Below are positions 43,443-54,757 of a stretch of DNA of 64,000 nucleotides, in pieces. The notes under the pieces are model-generated. The model was not told the DNA's origin and ran no database searches. It worked only from the letters and a program-made list of their open reading frames with translations. Positions within the stretch are counted from its first letter, which is position 1. Each line of letters starts with the position of its first letter. Source of the DNA: Gracilariopsis chorda (lineage: Eukaryota > Rhodophyta > Florideophyceae > Gracilariales > Gracilariaceae); contig NBIV01000270.1 of the NCBI GenBank assembly GCA_003194525.1, positions 1 through 64,000 on the forward strand, given 5' to 3'. The translations under genes and the position numbers were made by a program.

Positions 43443-45617
43443 ATGTCGAGAAACCCCTCCGATGCGGAGCCAGTGGTTACGCGTAGTCGCTCCCGCGACA
43501 ACGTGGACACTTCCGAAGTTCGGTTCGTACCCCGTATCCCTATACGGACAAGTTCCAGCCGTGCTGGCTCCGCTTCATTGCGGAATGATACCCCCGACCG
43601 GGAACCCCGGAACATCCTTTTGCCCTCGTTATCACCCCCGCAGGGGAATGCAGAATCGACTCCGGTTGTTGCCGCAGTGCCCCAGGCACCCCAGCCTGAT
43701 CCCGCTGTCGCGGCTTCAAGCCCCCGTGAAACGGGCGATAACACCCCCCAGGGGACTTCCCTGGAATCCCAGTTCCGCGCTCTGTGGACCGCCCATGACA
43801 CCCTTGTAGGGGAACTAAAATCCCTCCAAGAGGTGGTCTTGGCAACCCCCGTAAAGGAGGTTGCCGAGAAACTCCGTATTTTACGGTCTGACGCCAACTC
43901 CGTGTTGGAGAGTTTGAAACAACCCGCCACCTTCATCGAAGGAGTTGAAGCCCGATTTGATCGGATTGGTGCCCGCCTGAAGACGCTGGAGCAGTTCGTC
44001 CTCATGGACAAACCATCCCCAGATGATCCAGTAAACGAAGCATCGCACAACGACCAGCTTGCTGGGAAGAAGAAACGCAGTCATATACGGAAACACCACC
44101 GAAAATATTCGGACTATGATTCTTCGACATCATCGGACTCATCCTGAAACCATTCGGTTAGCTCGAGCTCCTCGGACTCCGACTCGGAGGACGAGAAGCG
44201 AGGCTACTCCTCCCGCTCGCAGCGGTCATCGGCCACTGAAGGTGTGATCCGAACCCGCCAGAAGGGGAGAAGACACCCCGGTCTCCGGGAATTGAAACCG
44301 ACAAACCCGGATTACCGGAAGCTTTTATCATACCGGTACTACCGGCTCGAAGATTCGTCACTTGGACGTACGCCCCGTGGTACGGGAAAGGTGCGAGAAT
44401 GCATTAAGCGAATGCAGCTCTCGCTCCGCAACCAGTATTTTACTGGAGAGGACCCAGTCCTGGTACTAGATTTCTTATCCCGCTTTGTAGCGGAGGCCGA
44501 TATCCTCGGTATGAATGAGGGAGAAGCCTATTTGGCTTTACCGTATTTCCTACGGGGAGTGGCGGAGGACCAATACAACTCTGTCAGAGGATCTTCTCGC
44601 GCCTCCGAGGGAGGAGTTACTTGCTGGCCGGAAGCGGTGCAGTATCTACTGCGTTCCTACGCCACAAACACCGCTATTCAGCAGGCTATCCTCGCTTTGC
44701 AAGATACACGCCAGCGTGCTGGAGAGACCGAGACCGATTACTCGGTTCGCCTTAACAAGGCTTTCCACAGATGTGGTAACGTATACCCCGCTGGGGAGCG
44801 CAGTACCATGTTCATCGATGGTCTTGACCTGGCAATCCGGAGTTTAGTTACCCGTTATCGGGAGGACAAGCGGAGGATCACTTATCTCGAGCTGGTACAA
44901 CACGCTCGAGCGGAAGGGGATGCACTTCGTGCAAGAACTCCGAACAATCGGTCTAAATCCGCCAAGGCGTTGATGATGGAGAGCGACTCCTCATCGCTCA
45001 CGCTGACTGCGGATGGGAACCCTAGAGATGGATTTGATACCGTGCATTTAGTGCAAAGGGATTGTGTATCGATTCCAACCACCGATCTACCGTCAACGAC
45101 GGAGATGACCCGTGATACGGGAACAGAAGATCCCGTTCTATACGGTGGTAACGGTCGGGTCCAACCCCAACGAATCCCGTTTTCAAACGGTCAATCCCGT
45201 TATCAACGGCCTGGATGGACTGACACTCGCCCTGCGGTTCGCTTCTCCGATACTCGGAATAATAATCCGCGTGTCGCGGTGTTGGCTCTCATTTGCCACC
45301 TATGTTATGCCCATGGCCATACCTCGCCTCAGTGTATCTGCTCACTGAGGGATATGGCCAAGGTGGTGGCAAACTACAAGGCCCTCACTCCAGAGGAGAA
45401 ACGTTCCGTCCCGACGGCGTCCTACCTCTGTGCCAAAACGGACTTTTCCCATGCCCTACCACAGACCCCGCGTGCGCGGCAAGCTTCATACGCCCCGATT
45501 CGGGAGATCACGCAACCATCCGTTGCAACCCCCGCTTATGCGGATAGAAACCCCCGTCAACGGGATGATGCACTCGTTGTCGGGGAACCCAACCCACCGC
45601 CGAAGGCGGAAAACTAA
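43443..45617 (+). pseudogene. Family C gag with a nonsense codon
   Basis: A single frame of 724 codons from MSRNPSDAEPVV is interrupted by TGA at 44145-44147. It has a coiled-coil N-terminal part, a Ser/Asp/Arg-rich hinge around 44100-44230, a capsid-like domain (KRMQLSLRNQYF, EDQYNSVRGSSRA, LRSYATNTAIQQAI) and one zinc knuckle CHLCYAHGHTSPQC near the C-terminus. The family D gag on the minus strand at 54758-56792 is its diverged homologue. Confidence 0.87.
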
Positions 45618-45634
45618 CTGAGGGAGTCTCCCCT

Positions 45635-48600
45635 TTGGGAGAGGCGTCCTCAGACAAGAGGCTGTTGGCGCCCGAGGCGTCCTCGCCTCGCTCCCTGGTG
45701 AAAGTGCTCTCGATGAAATACACCGCTGACGCGGACTCTGCGCACCTCGGTGTGTTGCGTCGCCCATGGATACGGAGTAAAAGTCCCCGGATTCCCGGTA
45801 GAGTCTTGGTCTTGTCCAAGCGCAATTACAAGGTCTATTCCAACCTTGCCCTTGATCCCCAGTTTACGGTGAGGTTTCTCACCGTCCTGGATACAGGTGC
45901 AGGCCCCAACTTTGTTGTGAAATCATTGTTACACCCGCTTGTGCGGTCTCGTATCTGCTCTGACGCGGTCCCCGACATTTCGGATGCGAACAACAATCCG
46001 TTACAAACGGTGGGCATAGTGGACCTCTTCGTGAGACTTGGTACCTCGGTAGTGAAGTTGGACTTCCTCGTTTGCCGTTCATTGGCAGCACCAGTCGTAC
46101 TGGGATGTGATTACTGCGACAGATTTGTCGACGCAATCAGGCCCAGCCTCAGGCGTGTAGAACTTGACGACGGATCGTCGGTTCCGATTGTTTGCCGCCC
46201 GCTAAAGCGGTCCTTTCGGAAACAAGTTCCGCTCCCTGCTGCGCAGGAATCACCGCCTGCGTCCCGCGAGTTTACCAAGCTCTGCGTCGCTGCCTCGGTT
46301 TCTATACCGCCTCAATCCCAAGTCTGGGTGCAGGTAAATTCCCGTCAACACGGTCTTCGGGTTATACAACCCCTCGCCTCGTTGTACGAGAAATCCCAGC
46401 TGGCGCTGGCTAATGGAATTGTTTCTATTTCCCCGGATGTTCCTTTCCGGATACTGGTTGCCAACCTTGGCAAACACCCCCAGTATCTGGTAAAACACCA
46501 AGTAATTGGGAGTTTAACACCCCATCCTATGGGAATGCTGCCAACGAAGATGACAGCCGCCGATGTACTCGGGGTTACCACCTCTTCTGAGGAGTTCGCC
46601 CCGCCGTCCGAAGACGTCAAGTCTAAGGAGGGGGAGGAAACCGCTACTTCAGCGTCGAACATACCGAGTAACTCGGAATTGCGAACCACACCTGTTCCAC
46701 AGGACAATGCTCCATCGAGCAACGACCGGATTGATCCGGAAAAGGCATTTGAAGCGCTGGACTTTAGCCACGTGCCAGAGTCGCACCGCGACAAACTCCG
46801 TACCATGTTACGGGAATTCACCACAATGTGGGATGGCTCGCTTGGCAAGATTAATGCAACGGAACACCGGATCGATTTATTCCCCGGTGCGCGACCGGTT
46901 GCACAACCCCCTTACAGGGCAGGTCCGAAAGCTCGGGAAGAGGAGCAGTCCCAAGTGGACAAGATGCTCCGCGCAGGTGTGATTGAGCCCGCTCAATCAC
47001 CCTGGGCATCCCCAGTTGTACTGGCTTTGAAGGCCGACGGAAACTGGAGGTTTTGTGTCGACTACCGCCGGCTCAATGCCGTGACTGTTAGGGACACGTA
47101 CCCTATCCCTCGTATGGATGAGTGTATTGACTCCCTCGAAGATGCCACCGTTTTCACGGCTCTCGATGCCAATTGGGGATATTGGCAAGTAACTGTCAGA
47201 CAGGAGGTTCGCGACAAAACCGCATTCACCTACCACGCAGGAACGTACCTCTTCAAGCGGATGCCATTTGGGTTAACCAACGCCCCCGCCACTTTTCAGC
47301 GTGCAGTAGATATTCTACTCAACCGCTTTAAGTGGCGGAGTTGTCTGGTCTACCTTGATGATATTATCATCTTCTCCAACTCGTTGGAAGACCATCTCAC
47401 TCACGTCCGAGACATGCTGACCGTACTCCGCGATGCGAGAATTACCCTCAAGTTGAGGAAATGCGAGTTTTTCACAGATACTGTGAAGTATCTGGGTCAC
47501 ATTATCCATCCTGGACGGTTAGCGATCGAGAAAGCTCGAGTCAAATCCCTCGTTGAGGCGAATGAGCCCCGTACTCAAACGGAACTGCGGTCCTTTTTGG
47601 GGCTGATCAACGTCTATCGACGGTTTATCCTGAACTTTTCGGATACCGCGGCGCCCCTGAACGCGTTGTTGCGAAAGGGGAACCCCCAAAACTGGGAACA
47701 TTTATGCCCGAGCAATCGGAAGCCTTTAACTCCTTAAAGGAGGCTGTCACATCAGCACCAATCCTACATCTCCCAAAACTTGGGTTGCCATACTCCGTAG
47801 ATACGGACTTGAGCGACTACCAAGTCGGGTGCGCTCTTTTTCAAACCACCCCGAGGGGGAACGACACCCAATTGGTTATTGGTCACGCTCGCTCAATGTT
47901 CATGAGCGGAACTACTCCGTATCGGATAAAGAGTGCCTCGCCGTCGAATGGGGGATGACCACTCTGCGCCCCTACCTTATGGGAGTTCACTTCACCGTGT
48001 ACACGGATCATTCCTCACTGAGGTGGTTAATGAATATCTCCGACCCGTCGGGACGCCTCATGCACTGGAGACTCCGCCTCGCGGAATATGACTTTCAAGT
48101 CATATATAAAAAGGGCGCGCAGAACACCCAGGCTGACGCTTTGTCACGGTTACCCACAAGTGGGGAAGCACTCCCAACAGAGGATGATGAAGTCCCATGT
48201 TTCATGGCCATAGACCCGGATAATCCGAAATGTGCCATCGAGGCTGGGCCAGAAAACTGTGACGAGGATGCTGACTTTGACGACCTACTCCCATCGCAAG
48301 ATGAATCTGAGAACCCGGTACCGGGAAATTTTGTACCGGTTTCACCGGAAGAGATGATCCGAGAACAGTTCGGTGACCCCCTCTGTACGAGGATTCGTGC
48401 CGTATCAACGGTGGTGAACATGTCCCTTTCGGGGTAGACGACAAAGGCTACCTCGTAAGGAAGGTCGAAGCCCGCCCACAGATTGTGATACCACATTCCC
48501 TGCAATCGCGGGTGTTACATCTATCACACTACGCCCCCATGGGAGGTCACCCAGGTGGGAGAAAACTCTACCTAACCCTGCGAAGGGATTTCTAATGGCC

Positions 48601-49763
48601 TGCCATGGCGGTGGATTGCTACGAAACTGTGCGGTTCTGTAGCGAATGCGTGAAGAATCGCGTTAAGCTCCGCAAAAATGCGAAGAAGATGAAACGATTC
48701 CCAGCAAGCGCGCCGCTCGAGTTTATCGCGATCGACATTCTCGGACCACTACTCACCACGAAACGTGGAAATAAGTTTCTACTTGTCATTACCGACCGCT
48801 TTTCTAAGCTGGTACGGACTGTCCCTCTTCGGGGGATAACCGCTCCCACGGTAGCCCAGGCTCTGGTGACGCACTGGATTTTCGTCTACGGTCCCCCTGT
48901 GGAGATGCTCTCCGATAACGGGAAACAATTCGCGAGCAAGTTCTTCCAGGATGTTTGTCGCATCCTGGATGTCAAGAACTTGTTCGCGACTGCCTACTCC
49001 CCCAATGTAATGGGCAAGTTGAACGGTTTAACCGGACGTTACTCGCGGCGTTACGTTCCTACGTCGCAGACCACCCAACGAATTGGGATCTCTACTCTGA
49101 TGCGGTAACCTACGCGTACAATACGCAGGTACACCGGACTACCGGAGTTTCGCCATTCGAGTTAGTTCTATCTACAACACCCCGCCTGTGGCGCTGGAAC
49201 CCCAAGCTACCTTGGATAATTTCCCATCAGTGGGTATCTACCAGCAGCAATGGAAGCAATGGATTTCCAAGCTGGTCCCCGCTGCGCGGAAGTCTATGGC
49301 ACGGGCCCAAGCCGCTTACAAGCGGGATTGTGATGCTCGCTTGCGAGGGAAACCGTCCCCGATTCGGGCGAATAACTACGTCTTCATCAGGAAGGAGTAC
49401 TACAACCCGGAACGGGAGAAGCGCCATAAACTCACGCCTGTGGCGGATGGACCATTCAAGGTCATCTCTGTAAACACCGGCACTGTCGTGGTAGACATGG
49501 GCGACACGCACGAACGGATTTCCCGTGATCATGTTGTTCTTGCCCCTCCTCCCTCGTCAGAGATAGTCCTGAATTCAGGCAATACCGTTTCTACGGACTC
49601 TGCAACACCAGAATCATCCGGGAGTACTAGGCCTACGGTACTACCACACCCCAGCCGGGGACTCTCAGACCTACCGACCCTGTCGGACTCACCGGCTCAG
49701 CCGGGTAATTCGTGCCTCTCAGCGCCCGTCTTTACCACGCCCGCCCCCTTGGCGCGAATTTAA
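45635..49763 (+). pseudogene. Family C pol, frameshifted
   Basis: Protease (VLDTGAGPNF, residues about 85-93) and RT (FCVDYRRLNAV, FTALDANWGYWQ, MPFGLTNAPATF, YLDD) are intact in 45635-47700. The frame then changes near 47700 and 47860 inside RNase H (YTDHSSLRWL at about 48000), again between 48430 and 48605, near 49010 and near 49190 within the integrase. Integrase motifs are AIDILGPLL, MLSDNGKQF and NGQVERFNRTL, followed by the GPF module. Five or more frameshifts in about 2 kb after a clean 2 kb contrast with near-identical LTRs, so some may be assembly errors. Confidence 0.85.
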
Positions 49764-51335
49764 ACCCACCAGGCGGGGAATGTTCTCCCTTATCCCGCCG
49801 CTCCGTCTAAGGAGGGGGAGGAGAACACTCGTTTTCGAGGAAAGATATTGCCGTCGCAACGGGAAACACGTAACATAGGGAACACTGACCTTGGAGCACG
49901 GAATATGTCACACGACACTAATCCCCCGTTCTCGGGCAGTGCTGCGCAACAGGAAACAGACGCGCAGGCCCGGCAAAAGCGGCAATTATACCGTCCGTCA
50001 CGGGAAAACAAGAAGCTCCCCCCCGAAACCGCAGCAGCGGAAATGCAATCGCCCAATCCATCCCCGGAGGCATCGCCACAAACGCGGGAAATATACCGTG
50101 CTACACGGGAAGTTAAAGGGCAACTACCGCACACCCCTGTCAGGGAAGGATCCCCGATAAGGGAGTATGGTGACGATCGCCCCCAATCACCTGAGCAGAG
50201 CGATGCATCGAAGCCGCCAATGGCGGAAGCCCCCGCAGAAGCGTTCCAATTAGGTTCAGCAGACCCGCGCCCCGCGGAGAAGAGGCGCCCAGATACGCCA
50301 GCGCCGCTGGGAAATACCCACACCCCTCTTGGGGAAAAAGGCAGCCAAGCCGCAGTCGAAGCTTCAGGCCCTGGTGCACAAGCGCCGGAAACGCCTCCCG
50401 TCGTCGACGGAATCGAAGCCCCCGCTCCGGGGAATACTTTGCGCCAACTTCCGAAACGCTGCGGCGAAGAACCGAGGAACTCGGGAAAAATGCGCGCCAT
50501 CGCACGCTCGAAACCAGTCGTACCGGACGCTGTCCCTCCTCAAGGAGACGGTGCACCGCACTTAGCAGCAAGGCCCCTGAAAAGGGTGTCATTGGCACCT
50601 GCCCGGCACCCCCAAAAGGGGAATTTTGACCAAAATCCCGGTGTACCGGAGTTAGCCCCAGGCAGCCCGTCAGTAGCCGGGGACACCACGGCATCGCCGG
50701 AACATATGGTGCAGAGCACTCGTGCGCCTGGCAGGGAGGCGGTTCGCCATCCAATCACCGTGTCACACGGGACCCCCCAGGGGATCGTGGAAACGCCGAT
50801 TCCGCAGGAGCGGTCGTCTTCCCGCAAACTCACGGTTTGTGAGCTCCACCGCGAAGGCGGAGCCCAAGTCTCCCGCCGACTGGCGGTTCGCCCGGCCTAC
50901 CGTGATGACGTGAACAATGACGCCCCTCTGGGGAATAACTTGGCGGTGAAAACCGTGACGCCAAACACCCTCTTGAGGGATATCCTCGCGCACGAGCAGC
51001 GGCAGCTACCACAGCGCACGGCAACGCCGGAGTTATCGCCGAACAACCTGCTAAGGGACATTATACCGCACAGCGGGCAACCCTCACAATGGAGTACAAC
51101 CACCACCCGGCACGGCCGGCAGGTCTACGAACGAGAGTTCGTAGTAGACCGACTTGTCGGACACACCTGGGACCAGGATGGTATTCTACAATACCGCGTC
51201 CGCTGGTACGGGTATGACCCCAGTGGGGATACGTGGGAGCCAATCGAACACCTCCCATGGTCGCAGGTCGTGCGATACCACCGTCAAACGGGAACTGCAG
51301 CTCCAGCCACGCTGGTAAATGCCCAAGTTGGGTAA
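49764..51335 (+). CDS. Family C C-terminal extension with chromodomain
   Basis: In frame with the integrase tail but separated from it by TAA at 49761-49763, a roughly 500-codon open segment follows. About 400 residues are proline-, glutamine- and arginine-rich spacer, including a repeated NTLLRDILAHEQRQLPQR / NNLLRDIIPH unit near 50960-51080. It ends in a chromodomain (EFVVDRLVGHTW, LQYRVRWYGYDPSGDTWEP), in which the aromatic residues and the W of the domain are kept. In chromoviruses this module steers integration to methylated histone tails. The long spacer between integrase and chromodomain is unusual. Confidence 0.8.
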   Translation, partial: THQAGNVLPYPAAPSKEGEENTRFRGKILPSQRETRNIGNTDLGARNMSHDTNPPFSGSAAQQETDAQARQKRQLYRPSRENKKLPPETAAAEMQSPNPSPEASPQTREIYRATREVKGQLPHTPVREGSPIREYGDDRPQSPEQSDASKPPMAEAPAEAFQLGSADPRPAEKRRPDTPAPLGNTHTPLGEKGSQAAVEASGPGAQAPETPPVVDGIEAPAPGNTLRQLPKRCGEEPRNSGKMRAIARSKPVVPDAVPPQGDGAPHLAARPLKRVSLAPARHPQKGNFDQNPGVPELAPGSPSVAGDTTASPEHMVQSTRAPGREAVRHPITVSHGTPQGIVETPIPQERSSSRKLTVCELHREGGAQVSRRLAVRPAYRDDVNNDAPLGNNLAVKTVTPNTLLRDILAHEQRQLPQRTATPELSPNNLLRDIIPHSGQPSQWSTTTTRHGRQVYEREFVVDRLVGHTWDQDGILQYRVRWYGYDPSGDTWEPIEHLPWSQVVRYHRQTGTAAPATLVNAQVG

Positions 51336-51654
51336 CGTTCCCGCGCGAACGGAGGGCAATAGGAAATGATAACAAGGCAAGGTCCGTCGAAGACGGGGAA
51401 CTCAAACGAGAATCACCGTTCTAAACGGGAAAGATTATTCAAGGAAGCAGCTAGCTCCCCACAACACTATACTACACTAGCTGGCTATGCCAGGAAAAAA
51501 GAACCAGGAAACAACGGCTGCGATATCAGGGGCTAGTGACTGTGATGCAGAGGAATTTATCGGAGAACCGGAGACGGCCCATGCGCTTTTATCACCCATT
51601 TTCGTCTGGGAACCCTCCGCGTCCGCGATCGTTTTCCCATCTTAGGGGGGGATA

Positions 51655-52480
51655 TGAAGTGCAACGCCCTCAGGGAGGGATTCTTGGTACTTGAATGCTT
51701 TCCCGATATTATCGGTTGTGTAGTGTGTATATGAACTACACCCCACAATGGTGGATATGGACACGTGGGACACGGTTTTGGGTCAATTGGCGGTTGGCCA
51801 CAGTAGTGGATGTTGCCACGAAATGTGGAGTATTTTAGTTGATTTTATTTATTATTTTCACACCCATTTCTGGGAAGCTAGTACTTAGTGCGACGGCGCA
51901 CTGCCGTCGCACCAGTAAACCTTCCCCAACAAGGGACCCCAACCTGGGGAATTAGCTCTAGTTGTTACCGCTTGCGCGCGTGCTCTACTTCTCCTTGGAG
52001 GGAAACGCCGTGAACCACGGGACATCTAACCCCCTTGCACATCTAAAGGGACCCATCACTGGGAGTCATATTATTCCAATTGCATTGGTGTTTCGCCCTG
52101 TATAGGGATATTGTTACCGGCATCGCCGTTTGCCCCCGTCGCTCTCGCGACCCACTTCGCCCTCTCTTCCTCCTCTTCGCCCTTCTTTCTTCCCCTTTTT
52201 AGGGTAGCACCTCCCGCTATCCGCGGCTCTCGTGTGCGCATCCGCTCACACACCCCCACTTACGTGGAAACCTACCACTGGGGAGGACGCATTCCCGCTC
52301 TCGCGGATACCGATTCTTGTCCTAAACCCTCTTGCACTAGTCGCGAAGGGTGGCCTCGTTCTTACAAACCGGCTCCGCCGTGCCACCCCTAGAGGGGCTC
52401 TACCCAACTGGATTCACCTCCACGGAGGAAAGATCCCGAACGTCTTTCGGTGTTTCTCCCCTTTGGGGCGTTGCACCACA
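51655..52480 (+). repeat. 3' LTR of family C
   Basis: An 826-base LTR, near-identical to 42512-43337. It is followed directly by the right GGATT and then copia RT sequence. Confidence 0.9.
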
Positions 52481-52485
52481 GGATT

Positions 52486-53524
52486 AATATCGCGCGGAAC
52501 GTGGAAAGTCGTTAGACAAGAAGAAGTGTCAGAAGACGCCAATATCCTCACTGGCCGCTTTGTGCTCGCCATCAAAAATCCTGAGAGTAGTGAAGAGATA
52601 TTTAAAGCCAGATTTGTCGCCTAAGGGCACAAAGATCCAGAAAAAGCTTTTCTAGTGCACAATTCGCCTAATCTAAGACAATATTCAACCCAAATTCTCG
52701 TTACCGGCGCCGCTATTCTTGGAGATAGAGTATGGAACACAGATGTTCGTCAAGCATACTTGCAATCCGCACAGAAGCTCATGCGTAAAGTATACCTGAA
52801 GCCTCCAAAAGAACTGGAACTTCCAGCACACATGTTGTTGGAACTTCTCCGCCCTCTTTATGGACTCTCAGACTCTGGAGACTATTGGTACAGAACAATA
52901 ACAACTCATCTGAAAGAAGACCTAGGAATGACCATGACGAAAGGAGATCTGTCACTGTTTATGAAACACGAACAGGCAAAGCTCATTGGCTTAACCGGCG
53001 TTTACGTATATGACCTCCTTCAATGCGGAACCGATCAATTCCTGCAACAGGCAAAGCTCACCGTTCAGAAGTTTGAATCAAAGGACTTAGAAATGGATTC
53101 CGCTTTATTCGCAGGCGTAAGAGTACGCAAAACCGATAAAGGATTTTCACTAAGTCAGGAACATTATGCCAAACGATTGCGAATTCGTCCAAAAGATTGC
53201 ACCTTCTCTGATTTCCGTTCATTGAGACATAAACTTGCTTGGTTGACCCAAACGCGACCAGATATTTGCTGTGCTGTCGACATGGCTGCTCAAGTTACGG
53301 AACAATCTTTCTCAAGCGAAGATGTGAAGAACATCAACAAAGTCGTAAAACATATTCAGAAAAGTCAAAATGTAAATCTGATATATGTGAAACTTGATAT
53401 TAATTCACTCCGCATCAAGGTATATTCCGATTCATCATTTGCGAACAAGGCAGACAATTCATCCCAGATCGGATTCATTATTCTTCTCGTGGACAAGTTA
53501 AATAACTGCAATATTCTTCATTTC
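52486..53524 (+). pseudogene. Copia reverse transcriptase and RNase H N-terminus
   Basis: Copia pol resumes after family C. The RT N-terminus (GTWKVV, FVLAIKNPES, ARFVA) meets a TAA stop at 52621-52623, at a position where copia RTs have QG. It then continues with NTDVRQAYLQ (first catalytic Asp), KPLYGL-type RPLYGLSDSG and the catalytic box written YVYD instead of YVDD. LAWLTQTRPDI and the RNase H start (VYSDSSFANKAD) follow. Loss of one active-site Asp and the nonsense codon make the RT dead. It is cut at 53525 by family D. Confidence 0.87.
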
Positions 53525-53567
53525 TGTAGTGCAATACCCGCAAGCGGGACAACACACGAAGACGTTC

Positions 53568-54635
53568 ACGGTGCGATTCCGGCACATGAACGAGGTCGAG
53601 TTCCTCGAGTTCTTTCACGGGATCAATCCGGTCGTAACTCGTTGGAACGGGCTTAGCATCCGAGCATTTCGGCATTTGGACGGCAGTGTCCTCCCCCTTC
53701 TCAGAGTGAACGAGGCCGAGGACATCGGCGGCGGTCATTCTCGTGGGAACCATCGCGGTGGGGTGGGGCATTACCGAACCAATGACTTGGTTCTTCACCA
53801 GTGACTGGGGCGTAGAGCCTAGATTGGTGACCAGCACGTTGAACGGTTTGTCGGGCTCAATTTGAGCTACTCCATTCGCCACGGCGAGTTGATACCTATC
53901 ATATAGGGATGAAAGGGGTTGAATTACTCGTAAACAGTGTTGACGGGAAGTGACTCGTACCCAAACTTGGGATTGCGGTGGGAGCTGGACAGACGCGGCA
54001 ATGCGGAGCGTTGTAGAGTCCCGGGAAGCCGGTGGGGGTTCCTGCGCAGCAGGTAATGGAACGTTCTTCTTCGAGGCACGTCGTAGAGGACGACGTACGA
54101 TCGGAACGGAGGAGCCGCCTTCCATTTCCACACGTCTTAGACGGGGCCTGATTGCATCGACGAATCTGTCACAGAAGTCGCATCCCAAGATCAAAGGGGC
54201 AGCAAGTTTCCGACAAACAATAAAGTCGAGTTTCACAAGAAAGGAGCCAAGGCGCACGACCAGGTCGATTGTCCCAACCGTTGATAACTGGTTATCATTC
54301 GCATCCGCGACATCCGGTTTCATGCCTTGACGGATCTGAGACTGCAATGAAGGTGGCAGGAGCGACTCAACGATGAACTTCGGGCCTGCATCTGTGTCCA
54401 AAACAGTGAGAACTCGCACCATAAACTGGGTGGAAAGGCCAAGGTCAGCATATACCTTGTAGTTTCTCTTGGCCATTACCAAAACTCTGTCCGGGAACCG
54501 GTTGTTTCGAACACGTTTCCACGGTCGACGCAGAACACGAAAGTGTTCAGAGTTCACGTCTGAGACGGCCTGTTTCCTAGTAAGGATTTTGACCGGGGAG
54601 CGAGGCAGTGACGCCTCGGGCGCCTTCAACCTCAA
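53568..54635 (-). pseudogene. Family D protease region, truncated before RT
   Basis: About 350 residues homologous to the start of family C pol (RNYKVYADLGLSTQF, LGCDFCDRFVDAIRP, AADVLGL, HVPESHRER). The retropepsin triad reads DTD (D80, T81, D82 of this frame) where family C has DTG, so the active site is altered. The coding sequence ends at the deletion junction and then reads into LTR sequence. Confidence 0.82.
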
Positions 54636-54757
54636 CTCTGAGGGCGCCTCTCCCGTAGGGGAGACTGCCGAAATCAGTTTTCCTGAGCCCGTTCCGCCTG
54701 AGGCGGGGTCTCAGAATCCTGAACCACTAGCAGTGGAGCGCTAGCGGGGGTGTCTTG

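Larger units (their letters stand above)
42512..52480 (+). mobile_element. Chromodomain Ty3 element, family C, nested in copia
   Basis: A complete 9969-base element with 826-base LTRs (42512-43337 and 51655-52480), TG...CA ends and the target duplication GGATT (42507-42511 and 52481-52485). The primer site TGGTCTCCCGACC starts three bases after the LTR (43341), and a polypurine tract AGGGGGGGATA precedes the 3' LTR. Gag (43443-45617), pol (45635-49763) and a long C-terminal extension with a chromodomain (to 51335) are all on the plus strand. Multiple frameshifts show it is defective. Its GC content is visibly higher than that of the copia host. Confidence 0.93.

Noticed and set aside
50140..50754. 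Long minus-strand open frames opposite the family C C-terminal region
   Set aside because: Opposite-strand shadows of a GC- and proline-rich coding segment, without motifs.
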